Shown here: positions 22,311 through 33,925 of the stretch, one piece after another | How positions within the stretch are numbered: position 1 is the stretch's first letter | Layout of the letters: the number at the start of each line of letters is the position of its first letter | NCBI GenBank assembly: GCA_011033025.1 | Contig: WFMF01000034.1 | Span: forward strand, 682,001 to 746,000 | Source: Beroe forskalii | Lineage: Eukaryota > Ctenophora > Nuda > Beroida > Beroidae | Direction of reading: 5' to 3' | Length of the DNA: 64,000 nt | Translations under genes and position numbers: made by a program | Notes under the pieces: model-generated | Databases searched by the model: none | Told to the model about the DNA's origin: nothing | Seen by the model: the letters and a program-made list of their open reading frames with translations, nothing else

Positions 22311-22740
22311 AAAAAATGGGTGGACTTAACTCCGCGGCGGACCCGCTGCGGACCCGGTGGACCCGCTGCGGGTCCGCCGCGGACTCCACTAAAGTCCACC
22401 ATAAAAATTTTTTGGTGGACTTTGTTGGACCCGCAGCGGACTTTTTAAAACTCCGCCGCGGAGTAGTGGATCCGCTGCGGGTCCGCTCGGGCTCCGCCGC
22501 GCACTGGTGGACAGTCCGCCAGAAAAGTCCACCAAAAAAGTCCACCAGGGAAAAAAGTCCGCCGCGGATTGGAGTCCACCGCGGAGTTTTTGTCCACAGG
22601 TGGACTCCGCAGGTGAACTCCACCAGCGGACTTTGGTCCACCTGCGGAGTCCACAGGTGGAGTCCACCAGCGGAGTCCACAGGTGGAGTCCACCGGCGGA
22701 GTCGGGAGTCCACCGGCGGAGCTCACTGGTGCACTTTTAG
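22311..22740. repeat. CCGCGGAGTCCACC-rich dispersed repeat, copy 1
   Basis: It opens TGGCTAAAAAATGGGTGG, followed by a block of GGACCCGCTGCGGACCC words, a TGGTGGACTTT spacer, then an array of GGAGTCCACCGGCGGAG and variants. The same opening and order recur at 63262-63720. It is stop-poor in most frames on both strands, which produces many spurious ORFs. Confidence 0.85.
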
Positions 22741-22955
22741 GTATGTATGTTAAATGTTAATGTCTTAATGTATGTTTTGGAAATGATGAGGTACTGATGA
22801 GGTAGTATGTATGTAGGTTTGCAAAATGATGAGCTCATCACTTACGGGCGAAATTTTGACATCGACCACTCCTTGTAAAATAAGTGCATTCGCTTATTTG
22901 GAGAGGATTTGGAAATGGAAAGGTGGTGGAAAGGATAGCAAATGACCACATTGCA
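22741..22955. other. Spacer with GTATGTATG and GATGAGGTA repeats
   Basis: Short simple repeats only; no gene. Confidence 0.35.
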
Positions 22956-22959
22956 AAAT

Positions 22960-23050
22960 CGCCGACTCGGCGCCGGTCCGGCGCTGATCAGCGCCGGCTA
23001 CGCGCCGATCGGTGGTACCGCCGATCGGCGCTGATGGGAAATCATATCGG
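22960..23050. repeat. GATCAGCGC palindromic dispersed repeat, copy 2
   Basis: Contains GGCGCTGATCAGCGCCGG and GCCGATCGGCGCTGATG, as at 1183-1285 and 52585-52845. Confidence 0.65.
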
Positions 23051-23503
23051 CAACTCACTATTTCCTAAGCCCGCATAGGTGTGTGTACGCGCGCGGCGCT
23101 TCCCTGGGGAAGCGCGCCGCGCAACGCAGACAGGGATATACGTGTTTAGCAAACTCACTATAGGCCAGTTTCGCGAGGGGCGGCACCAGGCAGATTTTAC
23201 GACGCGCGAAATTTGAAAAGTACCCCCTCTTCAAGGACAACTTTCACAGTGCTAATATTCTGTTTACCACTAGAAGTGCGGTTTTTCTGATTCTTGTAGG
23301 ATGTTACCCTACCCTCCGCCGCGCACACAGCGGCGGAGGGTAGGGAGCGGTGCAACACGACCCTCCAACCCTTCGAGTGTTGCGCGCTAGGGATGGGAGA
23401 AATCCATCAATCTGATTCAAGAAAGACAGCTGATTGTCACTGTATGTTTCATTTTCCAAAATACCAACATTTCATATGGTTTCTATACTCCCAAACTTGG
23501 GCA

Positions 23504-23879
23504 ATTTGCCGTGTCTGTAACTTTTTACCACCGAATCCCACCCTTATCGGACTTTCACCCCATTCCTTTTTAGACTCTTGCCAACAACATCCAATCGGTC
23601 TTATGCCGCGGATAAGCGCGGAAAATGGTCAAATCGGCCGTCAAAGATCGGTGGTCGTAATTAAAACGACGCGATTTTCGACGTGATTACGCGTCAAATC
23701 GCGTCGGTTTCCGATAAACCACAAATCTTTGACGGCTGATTTGAGCATGTTCCGCGCTTTTCCGCGGAATAAGGCCGATTGCATGTTGTTGGCAAGAGTC
23801 TAAAAAGGAAGTGGGTGAAAGTCCGATAAGGGTGGGATTCGGTGGTAAAAAGTTACAGACACGGCAAATATCATAAAAC
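23504..23879. mobile_element. Foldback MITE, ATTTGCCGTGTCTG ends, copy 1
   Basis: Two arms of about 170-185 bp are inverted copies starting ATTTGCCGTGTCTGTAAC. The same peptide-like frame (CRVCNFLPPNPTLIGLSP) is read inward from both ends. Arms differ by several substitutions, so they are older than the large duplication around them. Confidence 0.8.
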
Positions 23880-23884
23880 AAGCT

Positions 23885-24685
23885 CAAATGTTCGTTATTA
23901 TGCAGCTAAGATAAACACGAAAAAGCGAGTATAGACAGATAGACTATATGTACATATTTCAAACACAAAGGATAATTGGAAACCATAAACCGAACTCGAA
24001 AGTGAATAAAGACTTAAAACAAATGCGAAAGTCGACTTTAAATTACTGCATAAGCATTTTTTACTCTTATCCCCTCTTATCACTCAACTGAAAATCGAAA
24101 TGAGCATTTGCATTCAGCCCAATAAAGTACTTAGATTTGCTCACTAAGTTAGTATCACGAAAAAGCTGATTAAATATGAGGCTTGACATGATTACATTCA
24201 TTAGCTTCAAACTCAAAACAACAATTAACTGTGACTATTTTACTGATATTTGATAGTGATGCCCATTCGACGAGTTGCTTTAGTTTCACACTGATCACTG
24301 CATGAATACTGCATCTGGTCCATCATCACAGTCCTGAGGCACGACTAGAGTTCCCTGAAAGAGATCTCAGTAGTCATGGGTTTATTTGAGAAGTTCAGGG
24401 AACCAATTTATCCACCATCTCCCTTACCTGAGATAGACCCATAGTGGAATCCGAAAAATATGCGCGCCGTGGAATTCGGCGCGCCACGCGCGTTAATAAT
24501 ACGGTAACTGCTTTCAGAAATCCTTTACTTTATGAAAATCTCATTTGGGAAGACCCTCAGGAGATGATTCCGCGAGGTGGATGCAATTTGAGAAAATCCG
24601 CGCGCGCTCATTATAAGCGATTGAGCTGGATCCAGTTGAGAAAATTTTCTCATTTCCTTAAAAGTGACTTCGATTGACTGAATTA
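23885..24685. other. Duplicated unit, no gene
   Basis: AT-rich sequence without supported ORFs. A GC palindrome (GCGCGCCGTGGAATTCGGCG) lies near 24462. The matching stretch in the second copy is 28045-28850. Confidence 0.4.
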
Positions 24686-24769
24686 TGACTGAGTTATGAC
24701 TGAATAGCCCATAAAAGTTGCCCTGGATGGTTTCTAAGAGTCTTAGATAGAGTCAGTCTTTCGCCGATT

Positions 24770-25910
24770 TTGGAACAAAAATGGAACAAAATCGGAACAA
24801 ATATGTAACAATTGTAAGCATATGTTTGCGGCCAGAGTTTGGTTTGGTTTGACTTTCTAATCACGTAAATGTGTTGTAGATACATTGAATCGATAGTTCT
24901 GATAAATTTTTAGGATCAGCCAGCCGTCATGGCGCCACCAGATAGCCGCCAAAGCCACCTATTTTCGTACGCATATATGCCGATTTTTTGAGCTGTTTTG
25001 ACCATTCCAAATGGGTCATAGGTACTCAAATTGTTGCTACAGATGTTCTAGAGAGTGTATCTGATGATATTTCATCCGTACGTCACGTTGGAAACGTTTG
25101 AGGAAGTGGAACATAGTTTCTGGAAAAAGTGGAACAAATGTGTAACAATTGTAAGCATATACACGTATGCGTGTAACAATTGTAAGCATATGTTTGCGGC
25201 CAGAGTTTGGTTTGGTTTGACTTTCTAATCATGTAAATGTGTTGTAGATACATTGAATCGATAGTTCTGATAAATTTTTAGGGTCACAGCCGTCATGGCG
25301 CCACCAGATAGCTGCCAAAGCCACCTATTTTCGTACACATATATGCCGATTTTTCGAGCTGTCTTGACCAGTCCAAATGGGTCATAGGTACTCAAATTTT
25401 TGCTACAGATGTTCTAGAGAGTGTATCTAATGATATTTCATCCGTACGTCACGTTGGAAACGTTTGGAGAAGTGGAACATAGTTTCTGGAAAAAGTGGAA
25501 CAAATGTGTAACAATTGTAAGCATATACGCGTATGCAACAATTGTAAGCATATGTTTGCAGCCAGAGTTCGGTTTGGTTTGACTTTCCAATCACGTAAAT
25601 GTGTTGTAGATACATTGAATCGATATTTCTGATTGGTTTTAGGGTCAGCCAGCCGTCATGCCGTCAGATAGCCGCCAAAGCCACCTATTTTCGTACGCAT
25701 ATATGCCGATTTTTCGAGCTTTTTGACCAGTCCAAATGGGTCATAGGTACTCAAAATAATGCTACAGATGTTCTAGAGAGTGTATCTGATGATATTTCAT
25801 CCGTATGTCACGTTGGAAACGTTTGGAGAAGTGGAACATAGTTTCTGAAAAAGTGGAACAAATGTAACAATTGTTATTACACGCGTATGCGTGTAACAAT
25901 TGTGCTACGT
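24770..25910. repeat. 368-bp satellite, block in copy 1 (~3 units)
   Basis: TAGATACATTGAATCG recurs at 24878, 25246 and 25606, giving a 360-368-bp period. Each unit has GCCGTCATGGCGCC, TATGCCGATTTTT, GGAACATAGTTTCTGG, and an internal palindrome of ACAATTGTAAGCATATACGC and its inverse. Confidence 0.9.
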
Positions 25911-26370
25911 ATGTTCTCCCAGCCTCGATTAATTTGCTTTTAAAATTTGGCCCCGGCCCCGTTTGATGAATCACCATCCCTGCCCCAGATTTTGGGCATT
26001 TCATCTGTATGTTTCCTAAAAATTCTGTGTCATTGAACTTGAAGTGTCATTTTCAGCTCACCTAAGACTCTGCTGGTTGATTTCTGCCTGGCCTATATAC
26101 AAAATTTCATCCCCCGGTGGACCACTGGTAACCATGACCGTATACCGCAACTTAAATAGTCGCTTAAATGAGCTTGGGATAGATTTAATAACCTATATAT
26201 CGGAATCTCGAATTCGATCAACAGAAAGTTTCCTTTCGCTGGACAGAAATTACTTTTATGTGTTACTGTATTCTTATTCTTAAAACTTAAAAGCTTTAAC
26301 CCTTTAATCACTAATCAGCCTGTGATGTATGCAGTCTCGAAACTGTGCAAGGCTTCTTGAAAACTAGTGG
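25911..26370. other. Unique-looking spacer, no gene
   Basis: After the satellite breaks down there is non-repetitive sequence with short ORFs only and no recognised domain. Confidence 0.35.
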
Positions 26371-26375
26371 CCACA

Positions 26376-26648
26376 TTTAGGCCTCCTGACAGGCGGTACC
26401 CCGTCCACTTTTTGTTGACAAGCTCTAAACAGGTTTTAGACGGGTTCAGTGAAGATTTCGAAAAGAATTTGCATCTTTTTTACCAACTCTGTGACAGGTT
26501 TTGGACGGATTTTCCAATTTCCACATTTCAAAACTAACTTTGCGACCGGTTGGGGACACGTTTTCGACAAGTTTGTGACCCTGTGACAGGTCACATTCTA
26601 TGCTCTTTTGAACAGGATTTGAGCGGGTACCGCCTTTCAGGAGAGCTT
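26376..26648. repeat. Possible small inverted-repeat element
   Basis: CTCCTGACAGGCGGTACCCC at the left is matched by GGGTACCGCCTTTCAGGAG at the right, about 265 bp apart. The interior has loose repeats of ACAGGTTTTGGACGG. Confidence 0.5.
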
Positions 26649-27237
26649 GATTTTGAGAGGTCTTCGCCGATAAATGTTGGGTTATTGACGATATTAATGA
26701 TATGTTTAAATTGTTTCACTGTCAGCAAACTTCATTTTTCTCAATCGAAGCGATACCTGTTTACAGTTGGATAAGTTTGGATTGCCAATTGTCACAAATT
26801 TTTCCCAATTTATACAAGTCTGGAAAGCGCCATGAAAATAACCTTGAATAAAGCACATTATTTTAGCAGTTAAGAAGAAGACCTAATCTATTTTAAGCAA
26901 CAGCCTTGCAGGTGCAGTATTTGCTACCGACCTCGACCGATGAGCTTCTTAATCTTAGTGTTTTAAATTCAGTTGAAACTATTATAAATCGAATTGATTG
27001 TACATTTGATCATTCAAACAAATTGTTGAATTACACTGATTTGGTTGTATACATTTAGTCCTTCATATTAACATGAGTCGGCTATATAAATGCGATGACG
27101 TCATGCAATCACGTAGCAGGAAACCGCGCCACCTAAAAAACTGTGTCGTTCGCGCGGAAATGGTCGCGAGCGCACGTACAGTAAAAAGCTTCGCCAGAAA
27201 TAGGGGTGTCGTTTCGCGACACCCCTGGTTAGGGGAA
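26649..27237. other. Spacer ahead of duplication copy 2
   Basis: No gene seen. A GGGGTGTCG...CGACACCCC hairpin lies at about 27204-27227, right before the second copy starts. Confidence 0.4.
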
Positions 27238-30085
27238 CGCATAGGTGTGTGTACGCGCGCGGCGCTTCCCTGGGGAAGCGCGCCGCGCAACGCAGACAGG
27301 GATATACGTGTTTAGCAAACTCACTATAGGCCAGTTTCGCGAGGGGCGGCACCAGGCAGATTTTACGACGCGCGAAATTTGAAAAGTACCCCCTCTTCAA
27401 GGACAACTTTCACAGTGCTAATATTCTGTTTACCACTAGAAGTGCGGTTTTTCTGATTCTTGTAGGATGTTACCCTACCCTCCGCCGCGCACACAGCGGC
27501 GGAGGGTAGGGAGCGGTGCAACACGACCCTCCAACCCTTCGAGTGTTGCGCGCTAGGGATGGGAGAAATCCATCAATCTGATTCAAGAAAGACAGCTGAT
27601 TGTCACTGTATGTTTCATTTTCCAAAATACCAACATTTCATATGGTTTCTATACTCCCAAACTTGGGCAATTTGCCGTGTCTGTAACTTTTTTACCGAAT
27701 CCCACCCTTATCGGACTTTCACCCCATTCCTTTTTAGACTCTTGCCAACAACATCCAATCGGTCTTATGCCGCGGATAAGCGCGGAAAATGGTCAAATCG
27801 GCCGTCAAAGATCGGTGGTCGTAATTAAAACGACGCGATTTTCGACGTGATTACGCGTCAAATCGCGTCGGTTTCCGATAAACCACAAATCTTTGACGGC
27901 TGATTTGAGCATGTTCCGCGCTTTTCCGCGGAATAAGGCCGATTGCATGTTGTTGGCAAGAGTCTAAAAAGGAAGTGGGTGAAAGTCCGATAAGGGTGGG
28001 ATTCGGTGGTAAAAAGTTACAGACACGGCAAATATCATAAAACAAGCTCAAATGTTCGTTATTATGCAGCTAAGATAAACACGAAAAAAGCGAGTATAGA
28101 CAGATAGACTATATGTACATATTTCAAACACAAAGGATAATTGGAAACCATAAACCGAACTCGAAAGTGAATAAAGACTTAAAACAAATGCGAAAGTCGA
28201 CTTTAAATTACTGCATAAGCATTTTTTACTCTTATCCCCTCTTATCACTCAACTGAAAATCGAAATGAGCATTTGCATTCAGCCCAATAAAGTACTTAGA
28301 TTTGCTCACTAAGTTAGTATCACGAAAAGCTGATTAAATATGAGGCTTGACATGATTACATTCATTAGCTTCAAACTCAAAACAACAATTAACTGTGACT
28401 ATTTTACTGATATTTGATAGTGATGCCCATTCGACGAGTTGCTTTAGTTTCACACTGATCACTGCATGAATACTGCATCTGGTCCATCATCACAGTCCTG
28501 AGGCACGACTAGAGTTCCCTGAAAGAGATCTCAGTAGTCATGGGTTTATTTGAGAAGTTCAGGGAACCAATTTATCCACCATCTCCTTACCTGAGATAGA
28601 CCCATAGTGGAATCCGAAAAAATATGCGCGCCGTGGAATTCGGCGCGCCACGCGCGTTAATAATACGGTAACTGCTTTCAGAAATCCTTTACTTTATGAA
28701 AATCTCATTTGGGAAGACCCTCAGGAGATGATTCCGCGAGGTGGATGCAATTTGAGAAAATCCGCGCGCGCTCATTATAAGCGATTGAGCTGGATCCAGT
28801 TGAGAAAATTTTCTCATTTCCTTAAAAGTGACTTCGATTGACTGAATTATGACTGAGTTATGACTGAATAGCCCATAAAAGTTGCCCTGGATGGTTTCTA
28901 AGAGTCTTAGATAAGTAGATAGAGTCAGTCTTTCGCCGATTTTGGAACAAAAATGGAACAAAATCGGAACAAATATGTAACAATTGTAAGCATATGTTTG
29001 CGGCCAGAGTTTGGTTTGGTTTGACTTTCTAATCACGTAAATGTGTTGTAGATACATTGAATCGATAGTTCTGATAAATTTTTAGGATCAGCCAGCCGTC
29101 ATGGCGCCACCAGATAGCCGCCAAAGCCACCTATTTTCGTACGCATATATGCCGATTTTTTGAGCTGTTTTGACCATTCCAAATGGGTCATAGGTACTCA
29201 AATTGTTGCTACAGATGTTCTAGAGAGTGTATCTGATGATATTTCATCCGTACGTCACGTTGGAAACGTTTGAGGAAGTGGAACATAGTTTCTGGAAAAA
29301 GTGGAACAAATGTGTAACAATTGTAAGCATATACACGTATGCGTGTAACAATTGTAAGCATATGTTTGCGGCCAGAGTTTGGTTTGGTTTGACTTTCTAA
29401 TCATGTAAATGTGTTGTAGATACATTGAATCGATAGTTCTGATAAATTTTTAGGGTCAGCCAGCCGTCATGGCGCCACCAGATAGCCGCCAAAGCCACCT
29501 ATTTTCGTACACATATATGCCGATTTTTCGAGCTGTCTTGACCAGTCCAAATGGGTCATAGGTACTCAAATTTTTGCTACAGATGTTCTAGAGAGTGTAT
29601 CTAATGATATTTCATCCGTACGTCACGTTGGAAACGTTTGGAGAAGTGGAACATAGTTTCTGGAAAAAGTGGAACAAATGTGTAACAATTGTAAGCATAT
29701 ACGCGTATGCGTGTAACAATTGTAAGCATATGTTTGCAGCCAGAGTTCGGTTTGGTTTGACTTTCCAATCACGTAAATGTGTTGTAGATACATTGTATCG
29801 ATATTTCTGATTGGTTTTTAGGGTCAGCCAGCCGTCATGGCGCCGTCAGATAGCCGCCAAAGCCACCTATTTTCGTACGCATATATGCCGATTTTTCGAG
29901 CTTTTTTGACCAGTCCAAATGGGTCATAGGTACTCAAAATAATGCTACAGATGTTCTAGAGAGTGTATCTGATGATATTTCATCCGTATGTCACGTTGGA
30001 AACGTTTGGAGAAGTGGAACATAGTTTCTGGAAAAAGTGGAACAAATGTGTAACAATTGTAAGCATACACGCGTATGCGTGTAAC
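27238..30085. repeat. Large duplication, copy 2
   Basis: Tandem, same-orientation copy of 23072-25905. Small indels (for example TTTTTACCACCG against TTTTTTTACCG, and A-run length) separate the two. It includes the matching foldback MITE and runs into a longer satellite block. Confidence 0.9.
27670..28033. mobile_element. Foldback MITE, ATTTGCCGTGTCTG ends, copy 2
   Basis: Same structure as 23504-23879. Carried along by the duplication, so not an independent insertion. Confidence 0.75.
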
Positions 30086-31735
30086 AATTGTAAGCATATG
30101 TTTGCGGCCAGAGTTCGGTTTGGTTTGACTTTCCAATCACGTAAATGTGTTTTAGATACATTGAATCGATATTTCTGATTGGTTTTTAGGGTCAGCCAGC
30201 CGTCATGGCGCCGTCAGATAGCCGCCAAAGCCACCTATTTTCGTACGCATATATGCCGATTTTTTGAGCTGTTTTGACCAGTCCAAATGGGTCATAGGTA
30301 CTCAAATTGTTGCTACAGATGTTCTAGAGATTGTATCTGATGATATTTCATCCGTACGTCACGTTGGAAACGTTTGGAGAAGTGGAACATAGTTTCTGGA
30401 AAAAGTGGAACAAATGTGTAATAATTGTAAGCATATACGCGTATGCGTGTAACAATTGTAAGCATATGTTTGCAACCAGAGTTTGATTTGGTTTGACTTT
30501 CTAATCACGTAAATGTTTTGTAGATACATTGAATCGATAGTTCTGATAAATTTTTAGGATAAGCCAGCCGTCCTGGCGCCACCAGATAGCCGCCAAAGCC
30601 ACCTATTTTCGTACGCATACATGCCGATTTTTTAGCTGTTTTGACCAGTCCAAATGGGTCATAGGTACTCAAATTGTTGCTACAGATGTTCTAGAGAGTG
30701 TATCTGATGATATTTCATCCGTACGTCACGTTGGAAACGTTTGGAGAAGTGGGACATAGTTTCTGGAAAAAGTGGAACAAATGTGTAATAATTGTAAGCA
30801 TATATACGCGTATGCGTGTAACAATTGTAAGCATATGTTTGCAACCAGAGTTTGGTTTGGTTTGACTTTCTAATCACGTAAATGTGTTGTAGATACATTG
30901 AATTGATAGTTCTGATAAATTTTTAGGATAAGCCATCCGTCCTGGCGCCACCAGATAGCCGCCAAAGCCACCTATTTTCGTACGCATATATGCCGATTTT
31001 TCGAGCTTTTTTGACCAGTCCAAATGGGTCATAGGTACTCAAATTGTTGCTACAGATGTTCTAGAGAGTGTATCTGATGATATTTCATCCGTACGCCACA
31101 TTGGAAACGTTTGAGGAAGTGGAACATAGTTTCTGGAAAAATTGGAACAAATGTGTAACAATTGTAAGCATATACGCGTATGCGTGTAACAATTGTAAGC
31201 ATATGTTTGCAACCAGAGTTTGGTTTGGTTTGACTTTCTAATCATATAAATGTATTGTAGATACATTGAATCGATAGTTCTGATAGGTTTTTGGGGTTGA
31301 TAAGCCGTCATGGCGCCGCCAGATAGCCGCCAAAGCCACCTATTTCCGTACGCATATATGCCGATTTTTCGAGCTGTTTTGACCATTCCAAATGGGTCAT
31401 AGGTACTCAAATTGTTGCTACAGATGTTCTAGAGATTGTATCTGATGATATTTCATCCGTACGTCACATTGGAAACGTTTGAGGAAGTGGAACATAGTTT
31501 CTGGAAAAAGTGGAACAAATGTGTAACAATTGTAAGCATATTATATACGCGTATGCGTGTAACAATTGTAAGCATATGTTTGCGGCCAGAGTTTGGTTTG
31601 GTTTGACTTTCTAATCATATAAATGTATTGTAGATACATTGAATCGATAGTTCTGATAGGTTTTTGGGGTTGATAAGCCGTCATGGCGCCGCCAGATAGC
31701 CACCAAAGTCACCTATTTTCCGTCAGAAACTATTT
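28940..31735. repeat. 368-bp satellite, expanded block (~8 units)
   Basis: Head-to-tail units of about 368 bp continue about 1.65 kb past the end of the duplication. Later units vary in the central palindrome (CATATACGCGTATGCGTGTA) and in GGATAAGCCAGCCGTCC against GGGTCAGCCAGCCGTCA. ORFs with YAYNCYTFVPLFPETM are read from the repeat. Confidence 0.9.
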
Positions 31736-32450
31736 TCCACTTCCTCAAACGTTTCCAACGTGACGTACCGATGAAATATCATCAGATACACTCTCTAGAG
31801 CATCTGTAGCAATATTTTGAGTACCTATTACCCATTTGGACTGGTCAAAACAGCTCGAAAAATCGGCATATATGCGTACGAAAATATAGGTGGCTTTGGC
31901 GTTCATCTGGCGCCGCCATGACGGCTGGCTGACCCTAAAAACCAATCAGAAATATCGATTCAATGTATCTACAACACATTTACGTGATTGGAAAGTCAAA
32001 CCAAACCGAACTCTGGCCGCAAACATATGCTTACAATTGTTACACGCATACGCGTATATGCTTACAATTGTTACACATTTGTTCCACTTTTTCCAGAAAC
32101 TGTCTTCCACTTCACCAATCGTTTCCAACGTGACGTACGGATGGAATATCATCAGATACACTCTCTAGAACATCTGTAGCAACAATTTGGGTACCTATGA
32201 CCCACTCTAAACCCTTAAAATTGCTTGAAAAAGCGGTATTTTCGAGTATGATAATAGGTGGCCTTGGCGGCTATGTAGCGTCACCATGGCGGCTTATCAA
32301 CCCTAAAAACTTATCAAAACTATTGATTCAATCCCACTACAACATATTTGCATCATCAGAACTTCAATCCTGACTGAACTCTGGTCCCTGGTATATGCTT
32401 ACAATTGTTACACGTATACGCGTATATGCTTACAATTGTTACAATTTGTT
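31736..32450. repeat. Inverted and decayed 368-bp units
   Basis: At about 31735 the orientation flips: GAAACTATTTTCCACTTCC begins about one unit in reverse orientation, followed by a more diverged one (GGCGGCTATGTAGCGTCACC). It ends at the border with the 326-bp satellite. Confidence 0.8.
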
Positions 32451-32459
32451 CCACTTTTG

Positions 32460-33485
32460 GGGAAAGATCATATGCTTAGATACTTTTGGGCCCTACAATG
32501 GGCGAAAAAAGGCCCAAAAAGGCCGAATTTTAAAATTATCCAAAAATCATTTCTATCTACTCAGATGTATTTGGACAAATCCTAGGAAGCTTTCAGCGTG
32601 GTTTTTTGGACCGAAAATCACTTGTTTCTGCCCGTAAGGCGATGAATCCTCTCCGAAAAATGTGGATACAGCTTAGGAAAATTTTTGAGAAAATGGTTTT
32701 ATACGTGTTTTAAGGCCTTAAAATGGTTGGAACATGATAGGGGAGCAAAAAAAAGGTTACTCTAGATGGTTTTTAAGAGTCTTGGTCACTTTAGGGCCTC
32801 CGATGGGTGAAAAATTTCCGGAAAGGGCCAAATTTCAACATTTCTATCATTGCACTGTATGTATCGAGACATCCTAGCAAACATTCTGCGTGGTTTTTAG
32901 ACTGCAATTCGTCCGTGAAGAGTTGAGAAAATGTGGATACAGCTTGGGAACATGTTGAGAAAATGGTTTTGGGTGTTTCTAGGCCTGAAAATGGCTGGAA
33001 CATTGCAGGATAGCAAATATGAGTTGCCCCAATAGATTTTTGGGAGTCTCGGTCAATTTTGGGTCCAAAATGGGCGTAAAACGGCCAAAAAATGCCGAAT
33101 CTTGAAATTTCTCAAACTTCATTCCTATCAATGTATAATTGCAGATATCAGAAGGAGCATTCTGTGTGGTTTTAAGATCGCAATTCGCTTATTTCCACCC
33201 ATGAGGAGTTTTATCCACGTGAGAAAATACGGTTTGATGCGTGTTTACGCCTGAAAATGAACACAAATGGTTGGAACATGAAAGTATAACGAATAGGAGT
33301 TGCCATAGACGGTTTTAACGAGTCCTGGTCACTTTAGGGCCCTACGATGGGCGAAAGAGGCTTAAAATGTCCATAAAGGCCGAATTTTGGAAATATAATT
33401 GTCCCAATTTCATTTCTATCGACTCAAATGTATTTGTAGAATTCGTTTATTTCCGCCCATGAGGAATTGTATCAATTGAGAAAAT
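32460..33485 (+). repeat. 326-bp satellite, diverged left block
   Basis: Three to four diverged units share GGGCGAAAAAGGCCCAAAAA, GGCCGAATTTTAAAATT, TTTCTATC(G/T)ACTCA(A/G)ATGTA and TTGAGAAAATGGTTTT. The array is broken at about 33485 by the KDZ element and resumes at about 41820. Confidence 0.75.
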
Positions 33486-33822
33486 CAATATGTTTTCACA
33501 CCTTCACCCAGCCCATAGAAAGATGGCTATGAAATTGGCTAAACACAACTAAATTGTGTTGAGATTTCATTAATCTTGAAAATTCATAATCTCGTGAGAA
33601 ATTTGGTAGCGTTATCAGACACAGTTCAGGTTTCTTCCACTCCTGTACTTCGTCACAGCCAGATGGAGAGTCTCATCACGCAGGTAGGTCCTACCCTTAG
33701 GTGATCATTGCAATCATTGCATGCGGCATGTGGCAAGGTGGGGACATTCCAATCATCAGTATCAAGACCATGATGGGATACGTGATGCTGACGTAGTGAC
33801 GTATCTAGAAGCAGGGGTTTAG

Positions 33823-33830
33823 TATATATA
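33823..33830 (+). promoter_or_regulatory. Candidate TATA box of the KDZ element
   Basis: TATATATA in AGTATATATACAGC, upstream of the 40-bp array. A pyrimidine-rich TTTATTTCCTTTCAG follows about 90 bp later, so a short 5' exon and intron are conceivable. Confidence 0.4.
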
Positions 33831-33925
33831 CAGCTGCTGCACTGAATCATTGCTCTCATTTTAACTCAGTTATCATCAGAGCATTTTACAGTGTTTTTCA
33901 ACACTTACTTCTTTATTTCCTTTCA

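Larger units (their letters stand above)
23072..25905. repeat. Large duplication, copy 1
   Basis: From CGCATAGGTGTGTGTACGCG onward this is almost identical to 27238-30085, offset 4166 bp, differing by scattered short indels and substitutions. It contains a GC palindrome (CGCGGCGCTTCCCTGGGGAAGC), a CCCTCCGCCGCGC...GGCGGAGGG hairpin, a foldback MITE, and the start of the 368-bp satellite. No gene in either copy. Confidence 0.9.

Noticed and set aside
22311-22740. Overlapping ORFs on both strands as Ser/Pro-rich proteins
   Set aside because: They arise from the stop-poor GGAGTCCACC repeat, and the second copy at 63.3 kb gives different ORFs.
27063-27406. Minus-strand ORFs MSLKRGYFSNFARRK... as a duplicated gene
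   Set aside because: They are copied with the large duplication and span GC palindromes; no recognisable domain and different 5' continuations in the two copies.
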